Shown: piece by piece, positions 56,921 through 64,000 of the stretch
Numbering within the stretch: the stretch's first letter is position 1
Layout of the letters: each line of letters begins with the position of its first letter
Assembly: GCF_014696105.1 (NCBI RefSeq)
Contig: NZ_JACJPO010000066.1
Span: 248,001 to 312,000, forward strand
DNA length: 64,000 nt
Origin: Microcoleus sp. FACHB-1515
Lineage (GTDB): Bacteria > Cyanobacteriota > Cyanobacteriia > Elainellales > Elainellaceae
Reading direction: 5' to 3'
Program-made: the position numbers and the translations under genes
Notes under the pieces: generated by a model
Seen by the model: the letters and a program-made list of their open reading frames with translations, nothing else
What the model was told of the DNA's origin: nothing
Databases searched by the model: none

Positions 56921-58243
56921 ATGATTTGTCTTCCATCTCCCCCCCTTCGCTTCGTCGAGGAATCTGACGAATTTCTTGCTTTATTTCCGCAACGTTTCGA
57001 TTTTATTTACGCCGATCATTCGCAGCCTGACTGTAAACCCAACTGGCGAACTGAAAGCCGCTATCCGCTCAGCGATCGCCAGATTCAGCAGGGAAACTTG
57101 CTTTATGGTGTCCGCTTCGGCTCCACGACGCGCTACTGCCTGCTGGATATTGACATCGCCAGCCACTACCATCCGCGCCAAGACCCGTTTGCGATCGGAC
57201 GAATTATGGCGGCACTAGAGCGAATTGGTTTGGTGAGTGCGATCGCCTGCACGTCTAGCTATAGCGGCGGCATTCACCTGTATTTACCGTTTGCAAACGA
57301 GCAGCGATCGTGGCAGGTGGCGATCGTGCTGTCGAGTCTGCTAGAAGCAGCGGGCTTCCGGCTCAGGGCTGGACAGCTTGAGGTTTTTCCCAATCGCCGT
57401 CCCTACACTACCGATAGCGTTCCACGCCTGTATCACGCGCATCGTTTACCGCTACAGGTCGGCTCCAATTTACTGAATTCGGATTTGCAGCCGATTTGGA
57501 GCGACCGCGCCAGCTTCGTTCGCCAGTGGCGATGTGCCGAACAGCGCAATGAAATTGATGTGTGCCTGTTCGATCAGCTGATGCAGAAAAACCGCCAGAA
57601 GCGCTATCGCGTTTCGCGGCGGGCAGAGCAGTTTTTGCAAGACCTCAACACCGAAATTGATCCGGGCTGGACAGATAGCGGACAAACGAATCATTTACTC
57701 GGCAGAATTGCCATGCGGAGCTATATTTTTAATCACGTTTTGTCAGGTGGTGAACCGCTGATCGGGCAAGCGCTGATCGATAACATTGTGGCGACGGCGC
57801 GATCGCTTCCCGGTTTCGCGCAGTGGTGTCAGCATCAGCATGAAATTGGCGATCGTGCCGCAGAGTGGGCAAGATGCATCGAAAACAGTCCGTACTACCA
57901 CTACGGTTTGCCCAAGCAGCCGAAAGCGGAAGAGGCAGCAGACGGAATGGTTGTGCAGCCCAATCCTCGCGAAGTCAAGCGAGACACTTGGAACCGCAAG
58001 CAGTCTAAAGACGCTCAAGCTCGCATTCAAAATGCAATGACCGATTTGATTGCAAAGAACGCTCTGCCCAATGCAATTACTGCTCGCTTTCAAGCCTTAA
58101 CGCAATACGGCATCAGCGGCAGTTCACTTTATCGCTATCGGCAGCTTTGGCATCCTGATCATCAGGAACAAGCCGCTCCATCAAGCCTTGTCGTTCTAAA
58201 ATCTGGCGAATCCGCTGACTTGCCGACTCGAAATGTCAGCTAG
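56921..58243 (+). CDS. Archaeo-eukaryotic-type primase (AEP) domain protein
   Basis: This 440-residue protein has an AEP active-site triad readable by eye: CLLDIDIASHYHP with Asp76/Asp78, SYSGGIHLYLPF with His119, and GQLEVFPNRR with Glu154. This order (hDhD, SxH-like, E/D-x-FP) is shared by AEP primase-polymerases of mobile elements and the TOTE type. Residues after about 220 contain helical and basic segments (QKNRQKRYRVSRRAEQFL, then KRDTWNRKQSKDAQARIQNAM), probably DNA binding. It would make primers or extend DNA. It diverges from the initiator-like gene across the iteron-like array, suggesting a shared replication role. I consider the AEP fold well supported and the cellular role inferred. 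Confidence 0.75.
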   Translation: MICLPSPPLRFVEESDEFLALFPQRFDFIYADHSQPDCKPNWRTESRYPLSDRQIQQGNLLYGVRFGSTTRYCLLDIDIASHYHPRQDPFAIGRIMAALERIGLVSAIACTSSYSGGIHLYLPFANEQRSWQVAIVLSSLLEAAGFRLRAGQLEVFPNRRPYTTDSVPRLYHAHRLPLQVGSNLLNSDLQPIWSDRASFVRQWRCAEQRNEIDVCLFDQLMQKNRQKRYRVSRRAEQFLQDLNTEIDPGWTDSGQTNHLLGRIAMRSYIFNHVLSGGEPLIGQALIDNIVATARSLPGFAQWCQHQHEIGDRAAEWARCIENSPYYHYGLPKQPKAEEAADGMVVQPNPREVKRDTWNRKQSKDAQARIQNAMTDLIAKNALPNAITARFQALTQYGISGSSLYRYRQLWHPDHQEQAAPSSLVVLKSGESADLPTRNVS

Positions 58244-58368
58244 AAAATTTATTGCAGCATGGTTCAAGAGCAGTTCAATTGCTTTGAACGTGGAGCAGTT
58301 CAACGAATGAAAACGCTGTTTTTGCCGTTTCATTGGAGATACGATCGCAACTATGCAGAAGCTTTTTA

Positions 58369-58707
58369 ATGGGGGTCAGCCATGCAAAACACTTGTTGCT
58401 GTGGCTACTGACTGGCTTGCTGTTTATCGGCTTGAGTCTTCCACTAATTCTGAAGAAAGTGCCGCCCAATCGCTGGTATGGATTTCGAGTTGCCAAGACT
58501 TTTTCAAGCGAATTGATTTGGTATGCTGCAAATCGAGCCGCAGGCTATGGCCTGCTGGGAGTGGGCGTTGCGATCGCCCTAACTGCTGCTGCCACAAACC
58601 AGCTTACGCATTCAGCCGAAGCAGCGAATGCAATTAACCTGACGGTTTTTGGTGTTGCTTTGACGATCGCGGTCATCCACAGCTTCTCGACGCTCAAGCG
58701 GCTCTAG
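58369..58707 (+). CDS. SdpI-like/DUF membrane protein
   Basis: This 112-residue protein has three hydrophobic segments (about 7-27, 54-75 and 83-104). The soluble loop VPPNRWYGFRVAKTFSSELIWYAANRAAG is the conserved feature of SdpI/YhfL-like membrane proteins, some of which act in immunity to SDP-type toxins in Firmicutes; in cyanobacteria the function is unknown. ATG 58369 is chosen over an in-frame upstream start. Confidence 0.75.
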   Translation: MGVSHAKHLLLWLLTGLLFIGLSLPLILKKVPPNRWYGFRVAKTFSSELIWYAANRAAGYGLLGVGVAIALTAAATNQLTHSAEAANAINLTVFGVALTIAVIHSFSTLKRL

Positions 58708-58721
58708 AAAGATTGAATGCG

Positions 58722-59081
58722 CTAGCTTGCCATCGTGCGCGGCACGCCTTCGAGTGCTTCTTCCTCAGTGTCAAAGATTTCAAAGACGGAATCCATCATC
58801 GTCACTTCAAATACCAAGCGCGATTCTGGATGAATATTGCAGATGCGAAAGCTGCCTTTTACCTTATCTGCATCTCGCATTCCAGCCACCAGCGAAGTCA
58901 AGCCAGAGCTATCGATGAACGGCACTTCCTTTAGGTTGACGATGATGTGGGGGCTAACCTTGGAAATGCACTCTTGCAGCTTCAGCCGAAACTGCCATGC
59001 GGTTGTAATGTCCAGCCGTCCGGTCGGGGTTAAAACGATGACCGTTTTGCCGTCTGGGGTGAGATGTGTCGTTTGCTCCAT
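58722..59081 (-). CDS. STAS domain protein (anti-sigma factor antagonist type)
   Basis: This 119-residue single STAS domain has the phosphorylatable loop VPFIDSSGLTSLVAGMRDAD, with Ser in the DSSGL motif, as in SpoIIAA/RsbV antagonists. The usual start strand VIVLTPTGRLDITTAWQF is present. Such proteins relay partner-switching signals through serine kinases and phosphatases; the partner is not in this window. ATG 59081 is preferred over the longer open frame. Confidence 0.9.
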   Translation of the reverse strand: MEQTTHLTPDGKTVIVLTPTGRLDITTAWQFRLKLQECISKVSPHIIVNLKEVPFIDSSGLTSLVAGMRDADKVKGSFRICNIHPESRLVFEVTMMDSVFEIFDTEEEALEGVPRTMAS

Positions 59082-59253
59082 GATGGTTGGTTCCCTGTGG
59101 GGGTTACAAAATTCTGAAAGCACCCAGCTAGACGATGAAACCTTGAAACTTTTTGTACCTACCGATCGCCATTTTGTCACATCCATCTTTGATGTGCCAC
59201 TCTTCAGGACGAATGCCATACCACGATCGCTTACGGACGATCGGTTTGAGGTT

Positions 59254-59289
59254 GAAAAAACAGCGACGGTGCAGCTACACCATCGCTGT
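59254..59289 (-). terminator. Rho-independent terminator of hemF
   Basis: On the minus strand ACAGCGATGGTG pairs with CACCGTCGCTGT, with one G-T wobble. The hairpin is immediately followed by six T residues (59260-59255). It lies about 50 bp beyond the hemF stop. Confidence 0.8.
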
Positions 59290-59341
59290 CAACATTCAAT
59301 ATGCCCAGCTTTTCACAAGAGCTAACGCCGATCGACTGGAT

Positions 59342-60367
59342 CTAAGCCGTCCAGTTTGCCCAATCTTGGGGCTTCAAGAAAGTGGTGTAGAGTTCAGCTT
59401 CGGGAGAGCCGGGTTCCGGTTCAAAGCTGTATTCCCAGCGCACCAAAGGTGGCAGCGACATCAAAATGGATTCTGTCCGTCCATTGGTTTGCAGTCCGAA
59501 AATCGTGCCGCGATCGTACACCAGATTAAATTCCACATAGCGACCGCGCCGATAAAGCTGAAAGTCGCGCTGGCGATCGCCATATTCCATGTCGCCACGC
59601 CGCTCTACGATCGGCACGTAGGCGGGCAAAAACGAATTGCCGCAGTCTTGCACGAATGCAAACAAGTCTTCCCAGGAACGCGCCCCAACATCGCCGACGC
59701 GATCGCTGTACTGCTGTGCTTCGCCGTTCACATTGGAGCCGTGATAAAGCTGGCCGCGACCATCTTGATAGTCGAAGAAAATGCCGCCGACCCCGCGTGT
59801 TTCTTGACGATGCTTGAGATGGAAATACTCATCGCACCAGCGTTTGAAGGCCGGATAGTATTCGCGGTGATGGCGATCGCAAGCTTGCTGAATGGTGCGG
59901 TGGAAGTGACAGGCATCTTCGGCAAACGGATAATAAGGTGTCAGGTCAATGCCGCCACCAAACCACCAGACAGGTCCTGCTTCAAAGTAGCGATAGTTGA
60001 GGTGAACGGTGGGAACGTAAGGATTGCGCGGATGCAGCACCATCGAGGTTCCGGTTGCGTACCAAGGGTGGCCCGCCGCTTCGGGACGCTGCACCAGAAT
60101 GGACGGCGGAAGATCTTTGCCCATCACTTCCGAGAAGTTGACGCCGCCCTGCTCAAAAACGCGACCGGATTTCATCACGCGCGATCGCCCACCGCCGCCT
60201 TCTTCACGCACCCAGCTATCTTCTTGAAACTTCGCTTCGCCGTCGAGGAGTTCAAGCCGCTGGCAAATTTGGTCTTGTAAAGTTTTGAGAAAACTGCTCA
60301 CCCGCTGGCGCGAATCTTCGGGCGGAACAGCCGAGAAAGTAAGGGTAGGAGTCGAAGATTGGGTCAT
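59342..60367 (-). CDS. hemF: Oxygen-dependent coproporphyrinogen III oxidase HemF
   Basis: This 341-residue enzyme oxidatively decarboxylates coproporphyrinogen III to protoporphyrinogen IX in heme and chlorophyll synthesis. Family motifs are [48 protein letters not shown] and [10 protein letters not shown], with a C-terminal [25 protein letters not shown]. Full length; ATG 60367 fits the family. A strong terminator follows. Confidence 0.97.
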   Translation of the reverse strand: MTQSSTPTLTFSAVPPEDSRQRVSSFLKTLQDQICQRLELLDGEAKFQEDSWVREEGGGGRSRVMKSGRVFEQGGVNFSEVMGKDLPPSILVQRPEAAGHPWYATGTSMVLHPRNPYVPTVHLNYRYFEAGPVWWFGGGIDLTPYYPFAEDACHFHRTIQQACDRHHREYYPAFKRWCDEYFHLKHRQETRGVGGIFFDYQDGRGQLYHGSNVNGEAQQYSDRVGDVGARSWEDLFAFVQDCGNSFLPAYVPIVERRGDMEYGDRQRDFQLYRRGRYVEFNLVYDRGTIFGLQTNGRTESILMSLPPLVRWEYSFEPEPGSPEAELYTTFLKPQDWANWTA

Positions 60368-60775
60368 GGAATCGGTGAAAACTGCGAACTGAGCTTGCGG
60401 CCACGCATCGCCACAGTTATTACTACTACTGTGTTTCCGGCAGCGGTATGACGATCGCTTTACAAAAATTGAACTGCGCGAGTGCGAGTTATTAACTTTT
60501 TGATCTTACCGAAACAGAACGCCAAGGCGATCGCTGCTATGCCAAAAGATGGATGGGCGATCGTTCAAACTCAGAACTATGCTGGATCTTGCCTTGAGCA
60601 CGCTGCTGACAATTTGGCTGCGGCAGAGCGATCCCAAACGGATTAGCTTCGCTGTCCGCGATTTTGTGGCTCGATCGACTTCGACTACAATAGGGGGTCT
60701 AGCCGCCTTAAAGTCGTTGCTGTCATAGCCAAGCGGTGGTGGGCGGGTGCGATCGCTTCTTGGTGGGAGGGGCTA
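60368..60775. other. Intergenic region upstream of hemF and the SRPBCC gene
   Basis: These 408 bp between divergent genes include a 49-codon open frame (60579-60728, plus strand) with no recognisable family, and the candidate promoter given separately. No structured RNA or repeat was seen. Confidence 0.5.
60664..60691 (+). promoter_or_regulatory. Candidate promoter for the SRPBCC gene
   Basis: TTGTGG (60664-60669) and TACAAT (60686-60691) are spaced by 16 bp, about 85 bp before ATG 60776. The -10 box is good and the -35 moderate. Confidence 0.35.
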
Positions 60776-61327
60776 ATGCAAAACGGTTGGTCTCGGTTCA
60801 TTCAATCGTATTTCAGCGGATTTCGCCCGCTTGCAATCACTTATCAGGTGTTAAGTTCTGCTTCGGTAGATGAACTGTGGCGAACAGTAGTAAATTTGGC
60901 CGACGTTTCCTGGCATCCGCTGCTCGCTCGCACCAATGCCCCAAACGGTCTGCTGCCCAAACCTGGATTGATTTATCGCGCTGTAACGCGCCTGATTCCA
61001 ATTCCGATTCAGATTTTTGTCGAGAATGTTTCGCCTCACGAACTGCTCAGCATTCGTCTGTTTGCGCTTCCGGGCGTTGAAGAGCGCGTCACGTATCGCG
61101 TTGAGTCAACCTTGTGCGGCACGAGAGTTTCCTATTCAGTGACGCTGCGCGGCTGGCTGTCGCCCTTGGTCTGGTCAGTTATTCGCCCGTTTGCTGAGCG
61201 AGTTGCCAGCGAACTAGCTCATGCTGCCGAACAAGCGCATCAGAAAAGCGATCGCCCCTCGCAAATGCGCGACCTGCTTGGAGCCGTGCTGCTCGTATTT
61301 CTGATGTCGCGATCGACGACCTGCTAA
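60776..61327 (+). CDS. SRPBCC/polyketide cyclase-like protein
   Basis: This 183-residue protein has the START-like helix-grip pattern: SSASVDELWRTVVNLADVSWHPLLAR, VTRLIPIPIQIFVENVSP, ERVTYRVESTLCGTRVSYSV, and a long C-terminal helix RPFAERVASELAHAAEQ. Such proteins bind hydrophobic ligands; none can be named. It may have a short C-terminal hydrophobic segment (LLGAVLLVFLM). Confidence 0.75.
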   Translation: MQNGWSRFIQSYFSGFRPLAITYQVLSSASVDELWRTVVNLADVSWHPLLARTNAPNGLLPKPGLIYRAVTRLIPIPIQIFVENVSPHELLSIRLFALPGVEERVTYRVESTLCGTRVSYSVTLRGWLSPLVWSVIRPFAERVASELAHAAEQAHQKSDRPSQMRDLLGAVLLVFLMSRSTTC

Positions 61328-61445
61328 TCCAATTGCAACGATTGAAAATCTACACGACTGACTTGGCGAGTCGCGATCGAGCGGAGCGGTAAGATCAAAC
61401 TAGATGCAGATGCGCTCTCCTAGACTGAAGCTGGACTGAATAAAC

Positions 61446-62519
61446 ATGATCTCAAAAACGCTTGATGCTGCCGCAGTGCTTGAGGTGCTGCGTCCTGTCG
61501 AAGATCCCGAACTCCGGCGGAGCTTGGTAGAACTGAATATGATTCGCAACGTGGCGATCGCAAACGGAAACGTGCGCTTCACGCTGGTTTTGACTACGCC
61601 CGCTTGCCCGCTGCGTCAGTTCATCGTTGAGGAGTGCGAACGCGCTGTCAAAACGCTGCCCGGAGTCGAAACAGTGACGGTAGACGTGACGGCAGAAACC
61701 CCGCAGCAAAAAGGCTTGCCCGATCGTACCGGAATTGCAGGCGTCAAGAATATTCTGGCAATTTCGAGCGGTAAGGGGGGTGTCGGAAAGAGTACGATCG
61801 CCGTCAACACCGCTGTCGCCCTCGCCCAAGCAGGCGCAAAAGTCGGCCTGCTCGACGCGGATATTTACGGTCCCAACACGCCGACGATGCTGGGATTGAG
61901 CAACGCACCCGTCATGGTGCAAAATACGCCGCAAGGTGAACTGCTCGAACCCGCCTTCAACTACGGCGTCAAGCTGGTTTCGATGGGCTTTTTGATCAAT
62001 CCCGATCAGCCTGTTTCGTGGCGAGGTCCGATGCTCGACGCTCGTATCCGCCAGTTTCTCTACAAGGTGATGTGGGGCGAACTGGATTATCTCTTGGTCG
62101 ATATGCCGCCCGGAACCGGAGATGCTCAGCTTACCCTCATCCAAGCCGTACCGCTGGCGGGTGCAGTAATTGTGACCACACCGCAAACCGTCGCCTTGCA
62201 AGATGCCCGTCGCGGCCTGCGGATGTTCCAAAATATGCATGTTCCGGTCTTGGGCATTGTTGAAAACATGAGCTACTTTGTGCCGCCGGACATGCCCGAT
62301 CGCCAGTACGACATTTTTGGCTCTGGTGGTGGCGAACGCACTTCCAAGGAACTCGGTTTGCCGCTGCTGGGTCGTGTCCCGATCGAAATGGCATTGCGCG
62401 AAGGCGGCGACGCTGGAATTCCCGTTCTTCTCGATCAGCCCGATTCGGCTTCGGCCAAAGCCCTGACCGCAGTTGCTCAACAGATCGCCGCTCGTGTCTC
62501 GGTCTCCGCACTCATCTAA
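61446..62519 (+). CDS. mrp: Mrp/NBP35-type iron-sulfur cluster carrier P-loop ATPase
   Basis: This 357-residue protein has an N-terminal DUF59/MIP18 domain (about 1-90) followed by a P-loop ATPase with the deviant Walker A SSGKGGVGKST. It also has GLLDADIYGPNTPTML and the late motif DYLLVDMPPGTGDAQLTL. The family binds and transfers iron-sulfur clusters and is implicated in maturation of Fe-S proteins. The start ATG 61446 fits the DUF59 N terminus. It lies 124 bp upstream of rodA on the same strand. Confidence 0.93.
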   Translation: MISKTLDAAAVLEVLRPVEDPELRRSLVELNMIRNVAIANGNVRFTLVLTTPACPLRQFIVEECERAVKTLPGVETVTVDVTAETPQQKGLPDRTGIAGVKNILAISSGKGGVGKSTIAVNTAVALAQAGAKVGLLDADIYGPNTPTMLGLSNAPVMVQNTPQGELLEPAFNYGVKLVSMGFLINPDQPVSWRGPMLDARIRQFLYKVMWGELDYLLVDMPPGTGDAQLTLIQAVPLAGAVIVTTPQTVALQDARRGLRMFQNMHVPVLGIVENMSYFVPPDMPDRQYDIFGSGGGERTSKELGLPLLGRVPIEMALREGGDAGIPVLLDQPDSASAKALTAVAQQIAARVSVSALI

Positions 62520-62558
62520 GGCGGCTCGCGCTGACTGTCAACATTCCAAACGGATGCA

Positions 62559-62595
62559 GCTTCGCGATACCGTACCGGAGGCGCTACGCGATCGC
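62559..62595. repeat. Short dispersed-repeat-like palindromic segment
   Basis: A 37 bp GC-rich segment contains CTTCGCGATACCGTACCGG and AGGCGCTACGCGATCGC, a form I associate with short dispersed repeats in filamentous cyanobacteria. It lies between mrp and rodA. Only one copy is in this window, so family membership is inferred. Confidence 0.4.
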
Positions 62596-62643
62596 CGTAA
62601 ATCCAGTTAGGATGAAAAACGATTTACTTCAACACTGGACTTC

Positions 62644-63900
62644 ATGCTGAACAAGTCGCTCGTTCGCTTCAACTGGAAGTCACTATTTGCACCCTGGCAA
62701 GAGATCGACCCCTGGCTGTTTTTGCTGCCCGTTTTGCTCACCGTCATGGGCAGCGTGGCAATTCGCAGCACACAGCTACATGGTGGCCTGGTCGATTACT
62801 GGTGGCAGCATTTGACAATGGGCGCGATCGGGCTGGTGATTGCAATCGCTTTGTCGCGCTGGCGCTATGAATTGCTGATTCAGTGGCGCTGGCTTGTGTA
62901 TGCAATCACGAATATTTCGCTGCTGGTTGTGATCTTCTTGGGGACGAGCGCAAACGGAGCGCAAAGCTGGCTGACGATCGGCGGCTTCAACGTGCAGCCT
63001 TCGGAATTTGCCAAAGTCGGATTAATTGTGACGCTGGCAAGCATTTTGCAAGAGCGGACGGCTTCTACCCTGCTCGATCTGCTCAGAACCTTGGCGATCG
63101 CTGCTGTTCCCTGGGCACTCGTATTTCTACAGCCAGACTTGGGCACGTCGCTGGTTTTTGGCGCGATCGTTTTGGGAATGCTTTATTGGGCGAATGCAAA
63201 TCCGGGCTGGCTGCTGCTGCTGATTTCGCCATTGGTTTCTGCGATCGTGTTTAACGTTTACCTGCCTGCCTGGTTCGCCTGGGTTGCGCTGATGATTTTT
63301 ATCGGCTGGCGATCGCTGCCCTGGCCGATCTACGGAGCGCTTGGGGCAGCCGTTGTCAACTTGGTGTCAGGCAAGCTCGGTCAAATCGCTTGGGGATTTC
63401 TCAAGGACTATCAAAAAGACCGCCTGCTGCTGTTTTTGAATCCGGATAAAGACCCGCTGGGCGGCGGCTATCACCTGATTCAGTCGCGGATTGCGATCGG
63501 GGCGGGTGGCTTGTGGGGACGCGGCATCAACAACGGCACGCAAACGCAACTCAGCTTCATTCCCGAACAGCACACCGACTTTATCTTTTCTGCGATCGGC
63601 GAAGAACTCGGCTTTGTCGGAACATTTGCCGTCTTGATTGCGTTTTGGCTGATCTGTTTGCGGCTGGTGATTATTGCTCAGAATGCGAAAGATAATTTTG
63701 GTTCGCTGCTGGCGATCGGCGTGTTGACAATGATTGTGTTTCAAGTTCTGGTCAACATTGGCATGACGATCGGCCTTGCTCCGATTACCGGAATTCCGCT
63801 GCCCTGGCTGAGCTATGGGCGATCGGCTCTCTTGACTAATTTCGTGGCGATCGGGCTGGTTGAATCGGTCTACAACTATCGTCAACGCCTGAAATTCTAA
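62644..63900 (+). CDS. rodA: Rod shape-determining peptidoglycan polymerase RodA
   Basis: This 418-residue SEDS-family protein has about ten membrane helices. The active-site region RLLLFLNPDKDPLGGGYHLIQSRIAIGAGGLWGRG and FIPEQHTDFIFSAIGEELGF (with the catalytic Asp position) are intact, as is the C-terminal GIPLPWLSYGRSALL. RodA polymerises glycan strands with a class B PBP for side-wall growth; FtsW is the related septal enzyme, and the sequence fits RodA better. A dispersed-repeat-like segment precedes it. Confidence 0.93.
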   Translation: MLNKSLVRFNWKSLFAPWQEIDPWLFLLPVLLTVMGSVAIRSTQLHGGLVDYWWQHLTMGAIGLVIAIALSRWRYELLIQWRWLVYAITNISLLVVIFLGTSANGAQSWLTIGGFNVQPSEFAKVGLIVTLASILQERTASTLLDLLRTLAIAAVPWALVFLQPDLGTSLVFGAIVLGMLYWANANPGWLLLLISPLVSAIVFNVYLPAWFAWVALMIFIGWRSLPWPIYGALGAAVVNLVSGKLGQIAWGFLKDYQKDRLLLFLNPDKDPLGGGYHLIQSRIAIGAGGLWGRGINNGTQTQLSFIPEQHTDFIFSAIGEELGFVGTFAVLIAFWLICLRLVIIAQNAKDNFGSLLAIGVLTMIVFQVLVNIGMTIGLAPITGIPLPWLSYGRSALLTNFVAIGLVESVYNYRQRLKF

Positions 63901-63958
63901 TCGCTCTCCGCTTGGGAATGCTCTAAGCTAAAAAACAAACTCTAACCGTAAAATCACC

Positions 63959-64000
63959 ATGATTCTTCCCGGTGCTGCCGTTCGTGTGACGGACGTAAAC
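63959..64000 (+). CDS. ndhS: Probable NAD(P)H dehydrogenase subunit NdhS (3' partial)
   Basis: Only 14 codons are present, reading MILPGAAVRVTDVN. This matches the N terminus I associate with cyanobacterial NdhS (ferredoxin-binding SH3-like subunit of NDH-1). The gene continues beyond the window. It starts 58 bp after rodA on the same strand. The call rests on a short match. Confidence 0.55.
   Translation, partial: MILPGAAVRVTDVN

Noticed and set aside
59153-60280. 375-codon open frame antisense to hemF
   Set aside because: Begins inside the hemF terminator region and mirrors HemF codons; no domain is recognisable.
60579-60728. 49-codon open frame upstream of the SRPBCC gene
   Set aside because: No ribosome binding site, no recognisable similarity, and it overlaps the best promoter candidate.
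61452-62480. 342-codon open frame antisense to mrp
   Set aside because: Mirror of the mrp coding sequence, no motifs.

Overview
This window is chromosomal DNA from a cyanobacterium, probably a filamentous one, although the genus cannot be fixed from the sequence. The evidence is psbO, the split RNA polymerase genes rpoC1 and rpoC2, a CrtD-type carotenoid desaturase, a VTE6-like DUF92 protein, a probable ndhS start at the right edge, and a very high density of GCGATCGC (HIP1) and GATCGATC-type sites throughout. No rRNA, tRNA, CRISPR array or transposase gene was recognised.

Layout. 0-6.3 kb: tail of a type I secretion-like ABC transporter, an M16 peptidase, crtD, a short palindromic repeat element, a subtilisin-like protein with an atypical acidic catalytic residue, and a small membrane protein. 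6.4-15.6 kb: a compact two-gene NRPS line (C-A-PCP, then docking-C-A(nMT)-PCP-TE) followed by a cupin. 15.6-28.2 kb: pentapeptide protein, ilvD, glycosyltransferase plus photolyase, Uma2 nuclease, DEDDh exonuclease, psbO, clpP with an overlapping upstream gene, TerC, MATE transporter and a GNAT remnant. 28.3-39.1 kb: the cyanobacterial cluster rpsT-tatD-rpoB-rpoC1-rpoC2, all on the minus strand. 39.2-47.9 kb: accessory genes, including an AraC regulator broken by one extra T, a DUF3291 protein, a FAD oxidoreductase, and an NfeD-like/flotillin pair in which the flotillin has an in-frame stop. 47.9-52 kb: the pstS-pstC-pstA-pstB phosphate uptake operon with a candidate Pho box. 52-55 kb: DCC thiol oxidoreductase, DUF92/VTE6-like protein, NmrA-like SDR, and a secreted helical protein.

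55.1-58.2 kb is the most unusual locus. A winged-helix, plasmid-initiator-like protein and an archaeo-eukaryotic-type primase (AEP) diverge from a 680 bp region that carries seven same-strand copies of an 18 bp iteron-like repeat plus one degenerate copy. This looks like a plasmid-type replication module lying among core chromosomal genes. 58.3-64 kb: SdpI-like and STAS proteins, hemF, an SRPBCC protein, mrp, rodA, and the first codons of a probable ndhS.

Functional groupings: phosphate scavenging (pstSCAB), transcription and translation (rpoBC1C2, rpsT), photosynthesis and pigments (psbO, crtD, hemF, VTE6-like), envelope growth (rodA), proteostasis (clpP, M16 and S8 peptidases), one small peptide natural product pathway, and the putative replication module. 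Several genes carry lesions (flotillin stop, AraC frameshift, GNAT fragment). Each could be real decay or an assembly error.
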